In this document: one piece after another, positions 48,649 to 56,166 of the stretch
Numbering within the stretch: the first letter of the stretch is position 1
How the letters are laid out: each line of letters starts with the position of its first letter
Assembly (NCBI RefSeq): GCF_030433895.1
Contig: NZ_JARUXE010000012.1
Coordinates: 62,001-126,000, forward strand
Source: Arthrobacter sp. PsM3
GTDB lineage: Bacteria; Actinomycetota; Actinomycetes; Actinomycetales; Micrococcaceae
DNA length: 64,000 nt
Direction of reading: 5' to 3'
Notes under the pieces: model-generated
What the model saw: only the letters and a program-made list of their open reading frames with translations
What the model was told of the DNA's origin: nothing
Database searches by the model: none
Position numbers and translations under genes: made by a program

Positions 48649-49149
48649 TTACCCCGGATTGCCCGGATTGCCCGGCTGTCCGGAGTCGCCGGCGAAGGCG
48701 ACCGAGATTTCGGGGGGTGTTGTCAGTGAGTTGTGCACGGTGCAGTGGGAGGCGACGGCGAGCAGGGCTTCGCGGCGTTCGGCGGGCACGCCGTCGGGGA
48801 TGGTGAGGTGCACCTCGATGCGGGCGATGCGGGCGGGGCGTGAGCCCATGCGGAAATCGGCCTCCACGGCCAGGCCCTGGGTGGGCAGGGCGTGCCGTTC
48901 CAGGTAGCGGCGGGCGTAGAATGCGACGCAGCCGGCGAGGCTTGCGATGAACAGTTCCGTGGGGGTGGGGCCGGTGTCCTCCCCGCCGTCGCCGGCCGGC
49001 TGGTCGGTGCGGATGAGGTGGCCGCGGATGTTGATGTCGAAGCGGTCACCGCCCAGGTGCGCGACCCGGACCGGCTGGCTTCCCCCGGACGCGGGGCCTC
49101 CGGCGGCCGTGGCACTGCCTGCGGCTGTGATGACTGGTTCGCTGCTCAA
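48649..49149 (-). CDS. OsmC family protein
   Basis: A 166-residue OsmC/Ohr-fold protein. The first redox Cys is in ELFIASLAGCVAFYARRYLE near residue 75. The second is in LLAVASHCTVHNSLTTPPEI near residue 135. The His and Glu/Arg of the fold are present. Members reduce organic hydroperoxides or persulfides by a Cys pair. Next to thioredoxin, rhodaneses and TauE it may handle persulfides or protect against reactive sulfur, which is inference from context. The TTG start at 49149 has only a weak ribosome binding site, so the N terminus is uncertain. Confidence 0.86.
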   Translation of the reverse strand: MSSEPVITAAGSATAAGGPASGGSQPVRVAHLGGDRFDINIRGHLIRTDQPAGDGGEDTGPTPTELFIASLAGCVAFYARRYLERHALPTQGLAVEADFRMGSRPARIARIEVHLTIPDGVPAERREALLAVASHCTVHNSLTTPPEISVAFAGDSGQPGNPGNPG

Positions 49150-49219
49150 GGTGTTTCTCGATCCGTCGGTGGGGCGTGCCCCGGGGGCCCCGGGCTGGAG
49201 CTGGGGTCCGGGTGACTTC

Positions 49220-49585
49220 TTAGGAGGCCGGGGTGGCTGCCATTTTCGCCCGGACCTCTTCCATGTCCAGCTCTTTGATGCCCGTGATGAGCTGTTCCAG
49301 TCCGGTTGCGTTCATCGCCCCCGGCTGGGAGAAGACCAGGATCCCTTCCCGGAAGGCCATCAGGGTGGGGATGGAGCTGATGCGGGCGGCAGCGGAGAGG
49401 CCGGGTTCAGCCTCGGTGTCCACCTTCGCGAAGACGACGTCCGTGTGGTTCTCGGAGGCTTTGCTGAAGGTGGGGGCGAACATCCGGCAGGGCCCGCACC
49501 AGGCTGCCCAGAAGTCCACCAGGACGATGTCATTGCCGGTGATGGTGTCGTTGAAAGTCTTTTCGGAAATGTCGATGGTTGCCAT
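49220..49585 (-). CDS. trxA: Thioredoxin
   Basis: A 121-residue thioredoxin with the redox motif CGPC in LVDFWAAWCGPCRMFAPTFS near residue 32 and the cis-Pro in ISSIPTLMAFREG near residue 74. ATG at 49585 is the start. A -10-like TATATT (minus strand 49599-49594) lies only eight bases before it, so the transcript is nearly leaderless. The perfect palindrome ATACCCCTAGGGGTAT overlaps that promoter, so expression is probably repressed by a CsoR/CstR-family protein. It is divergent from the rhodanese operon. A general housekeeping thioredoxin probably exists elsewhere. Confidence 0.92.
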   Translation of the reverse strand: MATIDISEKTFNDTITGNDIVLVDFWAAWCGPCRMFAPTFSKASENHTDVVFAKVDTEAEPGLSAAARISSIPTLMAFREGILVFSQPGAMNATGLEQLITGIKELDMEEVRAKMAATPAS

Positions 49586-49596
49586 AGTGAAACAAT

Positions 49597-49612
49597 ATAC
49601 CCCTAGGGGTAT
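49597..49612. promoter_or_regulatory. CsoR/CstR-type operator at the thioredoxin promoter
   Basis: ATACCCCTAGGGGTAT is a perfect 16-bp palindrome of the kind bound by CsoR-family repressors. It lies between a TTGCTC -35-like box (minus strand 49620-49615) and the TATATT -10 box, which it overlaps. Confidence 0.75.
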
Positions 49613-49652
49613 TGGAGCAACAGGGCGGTCGGCTCCGCGCCAGTTTGCATTA

Positions 49653-49668
49653 ATACCCCCTGGGGTAT
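49653..49668. promoter_or_regulatory. CsoR/CstR-type operator at the rhodanese promoter
   Basis: ATACCCCCTGGGGTAT repeats the first palindrome with a changed centre, 41 nt away. It lies between TTGCAT (49645-49650) and TATCAT (49666-49671), the likely -35 and -10 boxes of the rhodanese gene. Confidence 0.75.
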
Positions 49669-49737
49669 CATGATGGAAGGGGTCCGTTAGTACTTTCTTC
49701 CAGAACATCTGCCCCGTCCTACCGAAAGGTCCAGTAC

Positions 49738-50040
49738 ATGGAAATCACCCCGCAGCAGCTCGCGGAGCAGCTCAAGAGCGGCAGCGATGCCCAGATCGTC
49801 GATGTCCGCGAAACAGCGGAAGTTGCCGAGGGCATGATCCCCGGCGCGAGGCACATTGCCCTGGGCGAACTGGCCGGGCGCCTCGATGACCTGGACAAGG
49901 CCCGGCCCGTCATCGCCATTTGCCGCAGCGGACGGCGCAGCGCTGCGGCCGCGGACCAGCTCACGGCCGCAGGCTTCACCGCCTACACCGTGCCCGGCGG
50001 AATGCTTGATTGGACGGCTGCGGGCTTCCCCGTCAGCTGA
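49738..50040 (+). CDS. Single-domain rhodanese (sulfurtransferase)
   Basis: A 100-residue rhodanese. The domain shows DAQIVDVRETAEVAEGMIPG near residue 17 and the catalytic loop CRSGRRS near residue 62, where the Cys carries the persulfide. The final GGMLDWTAAGFPV is the family C terminus. ATG at 49738 has GAAAGG upstream. It is the first gene of a unit with a second rhodanese and a TauE/SafE exporter, governed by a CsoR/CstR-type operator. Sulfur transfer among persulfides is the likely role. Confidence 0.92.
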   Translation: MEITPQQLAEQLKSGSDAQIVDVRETAEVAEGMIPGARHIALGELAGRLDDLDKARPVIAICRSGRRSAAAADQLTAAGFTAYTVPGGMLDWTAAGFPVS

Positions 50041-50169
50041 GCCCACCAGAGTTCCCGGGCGGCATGCCCCCCAGTTGCCGCCCGGGCTTCCACCTGCCCG
50101 GACCCGGTCCCTGACACGGGGACCCGGGCAGTGGACGCCGGCTCCCCGCAAACGCGGGGCCGCCAGCAG

Positions 50170-50211
50170 AAATGCTCCAAGATATACCGAAAATGTTCCA
50201 GGATATACCGA
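50170..50211 (+). repeat. Tandem 21-bp repeat upstream of the second rhodanese gene
   Basis: Two copies of AAATGCTCCAAGATATACCGA, with two mismatches between them, abut directly. Each contains an ATG in frame with the rhodanese gene (reading MLQDIPK and MFQDIPK), so the true start could lie within the repeat. Confidence 0.7.
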
Positions 50212-50219
50212 AAGAGATT

Positions 50220-50825
50220 ATGACTTCCTTGACGACCACCCCCGTTGAATCCGCCCCGCAGTCCATCGATGCCTCGACCCTGAAGGCCTGGGAAGACAAC
50301 CACGATGATCTGATGATCATCGACGTGCGCGGCGGCGCGGAATTCGATTCCCTGCACATCAAGGGTTCCTACCATGTGCCCCTTCCCATGCTCAGTGAGC
50401 ACACCGAGGAATTCGCGGCAAAAATGGGCACCCGCGTGGTCCTGGTCTGCCAGTCCGGCAACCGTGCCGAGCAGGCCCGCAAACACCTGGACTCCGTGGG
50501 CCTGGCCAGTGCCAGCGTCCTGACCGGGGGAGTCCCCGCCTACGCCGCCGCCGGCGGCACCGTGGTCCGCGGCCGCGGACCCTGGGCCCTGGAGCGCCAG
50601 GTCCGGATGACCGCAGGCTCCCTGGTCCTCGCCAGCATCGTCGCCGCGAAATTTCTCTCACCGAAGCTGGGACTGGTCGCCGGGGGCATCGGCGCCGGGC
50701 TGACGTTCTCCGCCGCCACCAACAGCTGCGCCATGGGCCAGGTCCTCTCCAAGATGCCGTGGAACCGCTCCGCGAACGAGCCCACCGCGCACCAGGCCCT
50801 GCAGAACCTGGACGCCCGGGCATGA
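50220..50825 (+). CDS. Rhodanese with C-terminal DUF2892 membrane domain
   Basis: A 201-residue fusion. The rhodanese part has LMIIDVRGGAEFDSLHIKGS near residue 30 and the active-site loop CQSGNRAEQA near residue 80. The rest is a DUF2892 pair of helices (RMTAGSLVLASIVAAKFLSP; LGLVAGGIGAGLTFSAATNS), ending CAMGQVLSKMPWNR, which places the sulfurtransferase at the inner membrane face. ATG at 50220 follows GAAAGAG; two upstream in-frame ATGs lie in a tandem repeat. Its stop overlaps the TauE/SafE start, so the two are coupled. Confidence 0.88.
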   Translation: MTSLTTTPVESAPQSIDASTLKAWEDNHDDLMIIDVRGGAEFDSLHIKGSYHVPLPMLSEHTEEFAAKMGTRVVLVCQSGNRAEQARKHLDSVGLASASVLTGGVPAYAAAGGTVVRGRGPWALERQVRMTAGSLVLASIVAAKFLSPKLGLVAGGIGAGLTFSAATNSCAMGQVLSKMPWNRSANEPTAHQALQNLDARA

Positions 50826-51586
50826 TCCTCACCGCGGCGGCGTTCGGGCTGATCGTCGGCGGCCTGCTGGGCCTGGTCGGAGGCGGCGGATCCATCCTCG
50901 CCGTCCCCGCCCTGGTCTACGGCGTGGGGCTGCCGCTGGCCGCGGCCATCCCGACGTCGCTGGTCGTCGTCGGCGCGTCCTCCGCCGTCGCGGTGCTGCC
51001 CCGGCTGCGTGCCGGGGTGAACTGGCGGCTCGCGCTGATCATCGGCGCCGCAGGAACCGCCACCGCCTACCTCGGCGCGATGGTCAACCGGCTCCTGGAC
51101 CCGAAGATCCTGCTCCTGGCCTTCGCCGCGATCATGGTCTTCGCCGGCATCCGGATGCTGCTGCCCTCCACCTCCGCCGGCGGCTCCTGCGCGCTGCCCG
51201 GCGGCGGGGTCAACTGGCGCAGCTGCCTGCCCAAGGCGATCGCCACCGGCGCCGTGGTCGGGTTCCTCACCGGCCTGCTCGGCGTCGGCGGCGGCTTCCT
51301 GATCGTCCCCGCACTGACCCTGGTCCTGGGGCTCCCTATGGCGGTGACCGTCGGGACCTCCCTGGTGATCATCGTCATCAACTCCGCCGCCGGCTTCGCC
51401 GCCCACCTGGGCGACCTGCAGATCGACTGGGCCGTCACCGCAGCCTTCGCCGGGGCCGCGATGGCCACCTCCCTCGCGGCCGGGCGGATCGGCACCCGCA
51501 TCCCGGACAAGACACTCAAACGCGGCTTCGGCATCCTCGTCCTCGTCATCGCCGCCTACGTCGCAGTGCAGGCACTCCTGTCCTGA
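50822..51586 (+). CDS. TauE/SafE family sulfite/sulfur exporter
   Basis: A 254-residue transporter with about eight helices in two repeats. Each repeat carries the glycine-rich family motif: GGLLGLVGGGGSILAVPALV near residue 13, and GFLTGLLGVGGGFLIVPALT near residue 142. It probably exports sulfite, thiosulfate or another small organosulfur anion. ATG at 50822 overlaps the preceding stop, so it follows the two rhodaneses in one transcript. The set matches known sulfide or persulfide detoxification units controlled by CstR. The repressor and a persulfide dioxygenase are not seen in the window. Confidence 0.9.
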   Translation: MILTAAAFGLIVGGLLGLVGGGGSILAVPALVYGVGLPLAAAIPTSLVVVGASSAVAVLPRLRAGVNWRLALIIGAAGTATAYLGAMVNRLLDPKILLLAFAAIMVFAGIRMLLPSTSAGGSCALPGGGVNWRSCLPKAIATGAVVGFLTGLLGVGGGFLIVPALTLVLGLPMAVTVGTSLVIIVINSAAGFAAHLGDLQIDWAVTAAFAGAAMATSLAAGRIGTRIPDKTLKRGFGILVLVIAAYVAVQALLS

Positions 51587-51659
51587 CGGCGCCCGTGAGG
51601 GGATGAGGAAAACACCGGGGCCGGACGGGCGCCGCGGACCGGCGGGACGCGGGCTGCAC

Positions 51660-52037
51660 CTACAGCAGGGTTGCCAGGGCCAGGCCTGCGGCTGCGGCGC
51701 CCACGGCGGCGACGGCGGTGCCGATTCCGTTCAGGAGCGCCAGCCCGGTGCGGCGGGACTGGATGAGCCGAACGGTCTCGAAGCTGGAGGTACTGAAGGT
51801 CGTGTAACCGCCCAGGAAGCCGGTGCCGGCGATGGCCTGCAGCTCGACGGGTGCCGCGTGGACAATCACGGCCCCGGCGACCAAGCCAAGCAGGAAGGAG
51901 CCGGTGACGTTGATGGCGATGGTTCCGATGGGCAGTGCCGTGCGGACTCTGGAACGGACCAGACCGTCGACGACAAAGCGGGTTCCGGCGCCGAGGCCGC
52001 CGGCGATGCCGAGCAAAACTATGGTCAGGACGCTCAC
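51660..52037 (-). CDS. crcB: Fluoride ion channel FluC/CrcB (second copy)
   Basis: A 125-residue four-helix fluoride channel subunit. It has the family N terminus GIAGGLGAGTRFVVDGLVRS, the second-helix Asn in TIAINVTGSFLLGLVAG, and the signature GTGFLGGYTTFSTSSFE near residue 71 with the Phe/Ser-Thr fluoride path. GTG at 52037 overlaps the stop of the other copy by four bases. In Actinobacteria two different short Fluc subunits often form one heterodimer, which fits this pair. Confidence 0.93.
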   Translation of the reverse strand: MSVLTIVLLGIAGGLGAGTRFVVDGLVRSRVRTALPIGTIAINVTGSFLLGLVAGAVIVHAAPVELQAIAGTGFLGGYTTFSTSSFETVRLIQSRRTGLALLNGIGTAVAAVGAAAAGLALATLL

Positions 52038-52660
52038 CGGCTGCCCTCCGCACTCCCGGAGCGGACGGCCGCTTCCCGGCGTCTGGCGTTCCCGCGGTGA
52101 TGCCCGACGGCGACCCGGATACCGGCCACTGTTGCAACGGCGCCGCCGAGCAGCGTGGCGCCGAGATAGACCAGGGCGTCGGCAGGGCGTCCTGCCCCGA
52201 GCAGGGTATTCGTTTCCAGAGCCAGGGTGCTGTAAGTGGTGAAGGCCCCCATAAAGCCGGTGCCGGCGAGCAGGCGGATCGCTCTCAGCCGTCCGGCGTC
52301 CGGACCGCGCCGGACCAGTGCCTCCAGCAGAACGCCGAGGAGGAATGCCCCGGCCAGGTTGATGATCAGGGTCGGCAGCGGCCAGCCTCCCGGGGACGGC
52401 AGGACGATGCTGAGACCATACCGGGCCAGGGCGCCAAACACCCCTCCGGTGATCACGACCAGCACGAAGCCGGGGTGCAGGTGCACTGGGCGATGGGCAC
52501 GGGCCTCGCCCAGGGTGCCCGCATCCGTTTCGGCACTGCCGGTCGGCGCCGCATCAGCGTCGGCGGGCGGCCTTCCGGCGCCTGCCGTGCCGGACTTTTC
52601 GGAAGGACGGGTCTCGGAAGGACGGGCGGTGGCTGTGGACTCGGGGGAGGGCGGTTCCAT
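52034..52660 (-). CDS. crcB: Fluoride ion channel FluC/CrcB with long N-terminal extension (first copy)
   Basis: A 208-residue CrcB. About 65 residues of low-complexity Ala/Pro/Ser/Thr-rich sequence precede the channel domain, which begins FVLVVITGGVFGALARYGLS. The Asn of IINLAGAFLLGVLLEALV and the signature GTGFMGAFTTYSTLALE follow. The C terminus is basic. Its ATG overlaps the stop of the universal stress gene (TGATG), and its own stop overlaps the second crcB start, so all three are one unit. The extension is unusual for CrcB; an internal start is possible, though none is clearly better. Confidence 0.9.
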   Translation of the reverse strand: MEPPSPESTATARPSETRPSEKSGTAGAGRPPADADAAPTGSAETDAGTLGEARAHRPVHLHPGFVLVVITGGVFGALARYGLSIVLPSPGGWPLPTLIINLAGAFLLGVLLEALVRRGPDAGRLRAIRLLAGTGFMGAFTTYSTLALETNTLLGAGRPADALVYLGATLLGGAVATVAGIRVAVGHHRGNARRREAAVRSGSAEGSR

Positions 52661-53223
52661 CAGCTGCCCTCCTGCCGATGTTGTTTGCGGTGCGGGGCGA
52701 GCGGGACGACCAGGACCGGCCGGTGCTGGCGGTGGGTAAGGTGGACCGCCACGGAGCCGACGAGCATTTCCTCCAGCCGGGCTCCGAGTCCGCGTTCGCG
52801 GGTGCCCACCACAATCACGGAAGCGTCGGCGGACTCTGCCAGCTGTCCGAGGGCCCGGGCCGGATCCCCGGCGAGTGTCACGAAGGACCAGTGGACCCCG
52901 CTTCCGTCCAGGGCATCCTGCAGGCGTTCTTTGATGCCTGCGCTGATCCCTTCGATGTCGTCGTCGATCCCGTCCGGATCAATCGGCAGTGCTCCGGCCC
53001 GGCCGTCCGGCTCTTCAGCGAGGTAGGTGGTGACATCCACATACGCGCAGATCAGTTTGACGTTCAGGCTGTGGGCCAGTTCCGCGGCCCGGTGCATGAC
53101 CGCCAGCGGCTGGCCGGGGACGGCACCCATCAGCACCGGCCCGGTGATTCGGCGCGGGACATTTGGGATCGCCCCGGTGCCGGTGCCGGTGCCGGTCCGG
53201 GTCTTGTCGGCTGGCTCGTTCAT
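52660..53223 (-). CDS. Universal stress protein (UspA family)
   Basis: A 187-residue single-domain UspA protein. A polar N-terminal stretch with repeated Thr-Gly precedes the domain (GPVLMGAVPGQPLAVMHRAA). The ATP-binding signature is GTRERGLGARLEEMLVGSVA near residue 145, and the last strand is HRPVLVVPLAP. ATG at 53223 has AGGAG seven bases upstream. It is the first gene of the usp-crcB-crcB unit, suggesting co-expression under stress or fluoride exposure. No fluoride riboswitch was recognised upstream. Confidence 0.88.
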   Translation of the reverse strand: MNEPADKTRTGTGTGTGAIPNVPRRITGPVLMGAVPGQPLAVMHRAAELAHSLNVKLICAYVDVTTYLAEEPDGRAGALPIDPDGIDDDIEGISAGIKERLQDALDGSGVHWSFVTLAGDPARALGQLAESADASVIVVGTRERGLGARLEEMLVGSVAVHLTHRQHRPVLVVPLAPHRKQHRQEGS

Positions 53224-53529
53224 GGGCGCTCCTGTCGCTGGGTGTCGGCGTCGTGCCGGCGCCCCGGATCCCAGTTGTCGGCAGCCAGGGCGCGCGGTGG
53301 GATCCGCCACGAACGTATCATCTGGAGCCCCGGCCCCGCGCGTTTGCGCCGGCCCGAAGCCTGCCGCGCAGGACCCGGGTCGTGGAGGCGGTGCGGATTC
53401 CTTCCCGAGCCCGGCCCCGGTCGAATCAGTCGTCTCTTACAACAAGGCTAAACCCGTCGGACCCGTCGGGCAGCGCGGCGGAACGGCAACCTAACATCTC
53501 CGCCTTTGCCGGTCGGGAGCAGATGGATT
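53224..53529. other. Divergent intergenic region
   Basis: About 305 bases between the divergent universal stress and small membrane protein genes. No further gene, riboswitch or clear promoter was recognised. A short direct repeat (CCCGTCGGA, CCCGTCGGG) is at 53454-53472. Confidence 0.4.
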
Positions 53530-53880
53530 GTGAAGGCGCAGCGAGGGACGACGCAGGCCGGGGGAGAAGCCCCAGGTCCTTGCAGAACCCCCTGGCCGGC
53601 GCGGTCGTTCACGGTCGGTTTGCTTGCCCTGATCCTGGTCCTTGTGAACGCCGTCGTAACGACCCTCGTTTCCATTGCAGCAGGAAGTGGCCCGCCAGGG
53701 CTGGCCTCGGGCGGCCTCTTCGTGTTCTTTACCATTCCTCTGACCCTGTACGCGGCCTTCCTGGGGATCCTCTCCATCACTGGGAAGCAAGGAAGGATCA
53801 CAGGGGCCATCGCTTTGACGGTCACCGGCGCGGCATTTTTCTACGCCATCTACTCCATGGCGCTCGAGGGCTTGTCCTGA
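53530..53880 (+). CDS. Small membrane protein of unknown function
   Basis: A 116-residue protein with three predicted helices: SFTVGLLALILVLVNAVVTT, GLFVFFTIPLTLYAAFLGIL and ITGAIALTVTGAAFFYAIYS. The first 30 residues are polar. GTG at 53530 lies about 11 bases after GGGAG. I recognise no family. The frame is supported by the clear hydrophobic pattern with charged loops, as the opposite strand shows no such regularity. It stands alone, 195 nt before the dif-like site. Confidence 0.6.
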   Translation: MKAQRGTTQAGGEAPGPCRTPWPARSFTVGLLALILVLVNAVVTTLVSIAAGSGPPGLASGGLFVFFTIPLTLYAAFLGILSITGKQGRITGAIALTVTGAAFFYAIYSMALEGLS

Positions 53881-54236
53881 AGTTTCCGGGCCCAACAAAA
53901 AAGGGCGGGTGCGACGATCCGCGCCCGACGTTCTGGGGTTCTTACCGATCTTGGTCCAGCCAGTCTGGATCGGTTATACGAAGGAATACCGCGGCGCCAG
54001 CGCTTCGGATGCCTAGCCTTGGAGCGACGGCGGGCGGGGCGCCGGGGGATTCACTGATGAGGTACGCAAAACTCCACTTTACATAATGTTGATTATCGGC
54101 GTTATTGCAGAGGGTGCGGAGAGGGCTCGATTGCACCCGTTCCACGCAACGGCAGCCTAGCGGCCCGCAGTCCGGTTCCCATCCGGTTCCCGGCGTGGTC
54201 CATTGTCTTCTGGACCGCCCGCACCGAGAATGAACC
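53881..54236. other. Intergenic region holding the dif-like site
   Basis: About 355 bases with no gene on either strand. The first part has an A-run after the small membrane gene (CAACAAAAAAGGGCGG). The middle contains the dif-like sequence in a distinctly AT-rich patch. The rest is the probable promoter region of the polyketide synthase gene. Confidence 0.6.
54076..54103 (-). other. dif: Candidate chromosomal dif site (XerC/XerD recombination)
   Basis: Read on the minus strand, the 28 bases are AACGCCGATAA, then TCAACA, then TTATGTAAAGT. This is the 11-6-11 layout of dif, with a XerD-side arm (TTATGTAAAGT) close to that of E. coli (TTATGTTAAAT) and a XerC-side arm of the CCGATAA form I recall for actinobacterial dif. 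The site is intergenic and its AT content stands out from its surroundings. If correct, chromosome dimers are resolved here by XerCD with FtsK, and the terminus of replication is in this window. Confidence 0.72.
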
Positions 54237-55454
54237 ATGACGGTCTACCTGAGGTCCCTGGAAACTGCTGTCCCGCCAACTGTTTTGATCCAAACCGAGG
54301 CCCGGGACGTTTTCGCGGCCCAGCCGGGGCTTAGCAGGCTCGGCACCCGGCTGGTCGGGACCTGCTTTGATTCCGCGGCCATCGATACCCGCCACACGGC
54401 CGTTGAGGAAATGACCAACGACCACCGGGCCGAGAATCCGGTGTTTTTCGACGCCAACACAGGCCTGCTGCTCAGCCCCAGCACGAAGGTGCGCAACGAC
54501 CTCTTCGCCACCGAGGCCACCAAACTCTTCATCGAGGCAGCGCAGAAAGCCCTGGAGGCCTGCCCGGAAATCACTTTACTTGACATAACTCACCTCGTCA
54601 CGGTGTCCTGCACGGGCTTCTTCAATCCCGGACCGGACTACAAAATCGTCCGGGCCCTCGGCCTGAATCCGGCGGTGCAGCGCTACCACCTTGGATTCAT
54701 GGGCTGCTATGCGGCGTTCCCGGCTCTCCGGGCCGCCAAGTCGTTCTGCGAGGCGGACCCGGACGCCGTGGTGCTGGTGGTCTGCGCCGAGCTCTGCTCG
54801 CTGCACGTCCGGACCTCGAACGATCCGGATACCATCATGGGATCTGCGCTATTCGCCGACGGCGCGGCAGCGGCCATCGTGACCGCGCGTGAGTTCCCGG
54901 CCAATCCTGCACTGCTGCGGCTGGACCACTTCGAGACGGTCCTCACTCCGGTCGGCGAGGAATCCATGGCCTGGAATATCGGCGACGAAGGCTTCGAGAT
55001 GGTCCTGGGCAACTATGTCCCGCACATCATCGATGACCATATCATCGGCGCCCTGGAGCCACTCCTCTCCCGGGAAACCTCCCTGCAGGGACTCCCCTAC
55101 CGCGATATCCTGCACTGGGCCATCCACCCGGGAGGCCGCAGCATCCTCGACAAGGTCCAGTCCAGGCTGGACCTCAGCGACGAGCAGTTGGTGCCGGCCC
55201 GCGAGACCCTGCGCAACTACGGCAACATGAGCAGTGCCACCGTGCTCTTCGTGCTCCGCCACATCCTTGACCTGCCACCGGCAGACGGGGCCGACGACGG
55301 CGGCGAACGGATCTGCTCCATGGCATTCGGGCCCGGGCTGACCGTGGAAACGGCGCTGTTCACCAAAATCAGCAGCAGCCGCGGCCTCGGGACGACTGCA
55401 CTGTCCGGGGACGCGGCCACCCGGTCCGCCCAGCCGGAATCGGCCCTGGCCTGA
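54237..55454 (+). CDS. Type III polyketide synthase (chalcone/alkylresorcinol synthase-like)
   Basis: A 405-residue ketosynthase homodimer subunit that extends an acyl-CoA starter with malonyl units. The catalytic triad is visible: Cys157 in HLGFMGCYAAFPALRAAK, His297 in ILHWAIHPGGRSILD and Asn330 in RNYGNMSSATV. The GFGPG-like loop appears as AFGPGLTVET near residue 364. It is followed after 10 nt by a methyltransferase and then a flavin monooxygenase, the layout of srs-type operons making methylated phenolic lipids or quinones in Streptomyces. The starter is probably a fatty acyl chain, by analogy. ATG at 54237 is the start. Confidence 0.92.
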   Translation: MTVYLRSLETAVPPTVLIQTEARDVFAAQPGLSRLGTRLVGTCFDSAAIDTRHTAVEEMTNDHRAENPVFFDANTGLLLSPSTKVRNDLFATEATKLFIEAAQKALEACPEITLLDITHLVTVSCTGFFNPGPDYKIVRALGLNPAVQRYHLGFMGCYAAFPALRAAKSFCEADPDAVVLVVCAELCSLHVRTSNDPDTIMGSALFADGAAAAIVTAREFPANPALLRLDHFETVLTPVGEESMAWNIGDEGFEMVLGNYVPHIIDDHIIGALEPLLSRETSLQGLPYRDILHWAIHPGGRSILDKVQSRLDLSDEQLVPARETLRNYGNMSSATVLFVLRHILDLPPADGADDGGERICSMAFGPGLTVETALFTKISSSRGLGTTALSGDAATRSAQPESALA

Positions 55455-55464
55455 GAACCAGAGG

Positions 55465-56166
55465 GTGGACCTACTGCGGGAACGCGCGGCGCACGCCGTC
55501 GAGGAGATGGACCTGCCCGGCTGCGATCCGGTCCGGCTTGACCGCACCTATGCACAATTCGCGCTGGTCAACCGGGCCGTCTCCGGCTGGCGCGGCATCT
55601 ATTTGCGCCGGCTCAGGCCACTACTGAGCCACAGCACCCCGGCCACCTTGCTGGACATCGGCTGCGGGGGCGGCGATGTGCCGGTCATGATCGCCCGCTG
55701 GGCCGCCCGCGACGGCCTCCGCCTGGAAATCACGGCCATCGATCCGGATCCGCGCGCCAGCCGCTTCGCCGCGGCACGGCACCAGGCCGAGGGCGTTTCG
55801 TTCCGTCAGGCCATGGCAGCGGAGCTGGCCAGCGAAGGCCTGAGCTTCGACCTGGTGGTGTCCAACCACGTACTGCACCATCTGGCGGAGGATGAACTTC
55901 CCGCGTTCCTGGCCGAATCCGCCGCCCTCTGCCACGGCCGGGTCATCCACAACGACCTCCGGCGCAGCCCCGCCGCCTACGGTCTCTTCTTCGCCTCCTC
56001 GTGGCCCTTCACCGGCTCCTACATCAGGCCGGACGGCCTCACCTCGATCCGCCGCAGCTACACCACGGCCGAACTCCGGGCCGCCGCTCCCCCGGGCTGG
56101 ACCATCCGCTGCCAAGCCCCGTTCCGCAACCTGCTGATCCTCGACAAGGGCAGCGGCCGTGGCTGA
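55465..56166 (+). CDS. Class I SAM-dependent methyltransferase (polyketide operon)
   Basis: A 233-residue soluble methyltransferase. Motif I is TLLDIGCGGGDVPVMIARWA near residue 62, the acidic SAM-ribose residue is in ITAIDPDP near residue 92, and motif post-II is DLVVSNHVLHHLAEDELPAF near residue 132. It is 10 nt downstream of the polyketide synthase and overlaps the monooxygenase gene by 8 nt, so it likely O- or C-methylates the phenolic product. In Streptomyces srs clusters the methyltransferase is an unrelated membrane type, so this one is an analogue. GTG at 55465 is the start. Confidence 0.87.
   Translation: MDLLRERAAHAVEEMDLPGCDPVRLDRTYAQFALVNRAVSGWRGIYLRRLRPLLSHSTPATLLDIGCGGGDVPVMIARWAARDGLRLEITAIDPDPRASRFAAARHQAEGVSFRQAMAAELASEGLSFDLVVSNHVLHHLAEDELPAFLAESAALCHGRVIHNDLRRSPAAYGLFFASSWPFTGSYIRPDGLTSIRRSYTTAELRAAAPPGWTIRCQAPFRNLLILDKGSGRG

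Noticed and set aside
48318..48806. A 162-codon open frame upstream of OsmC on the + strand
   Set aside because: It lacks a plausible ribosome binding site, is Arg-rich and continues antisense through OsmC.
52034..53529. Possible fluoride riboswitch before the crcB unit
   Set aside because: I could not find the conserved core by eye. A covariance-model search would be needed to decide.
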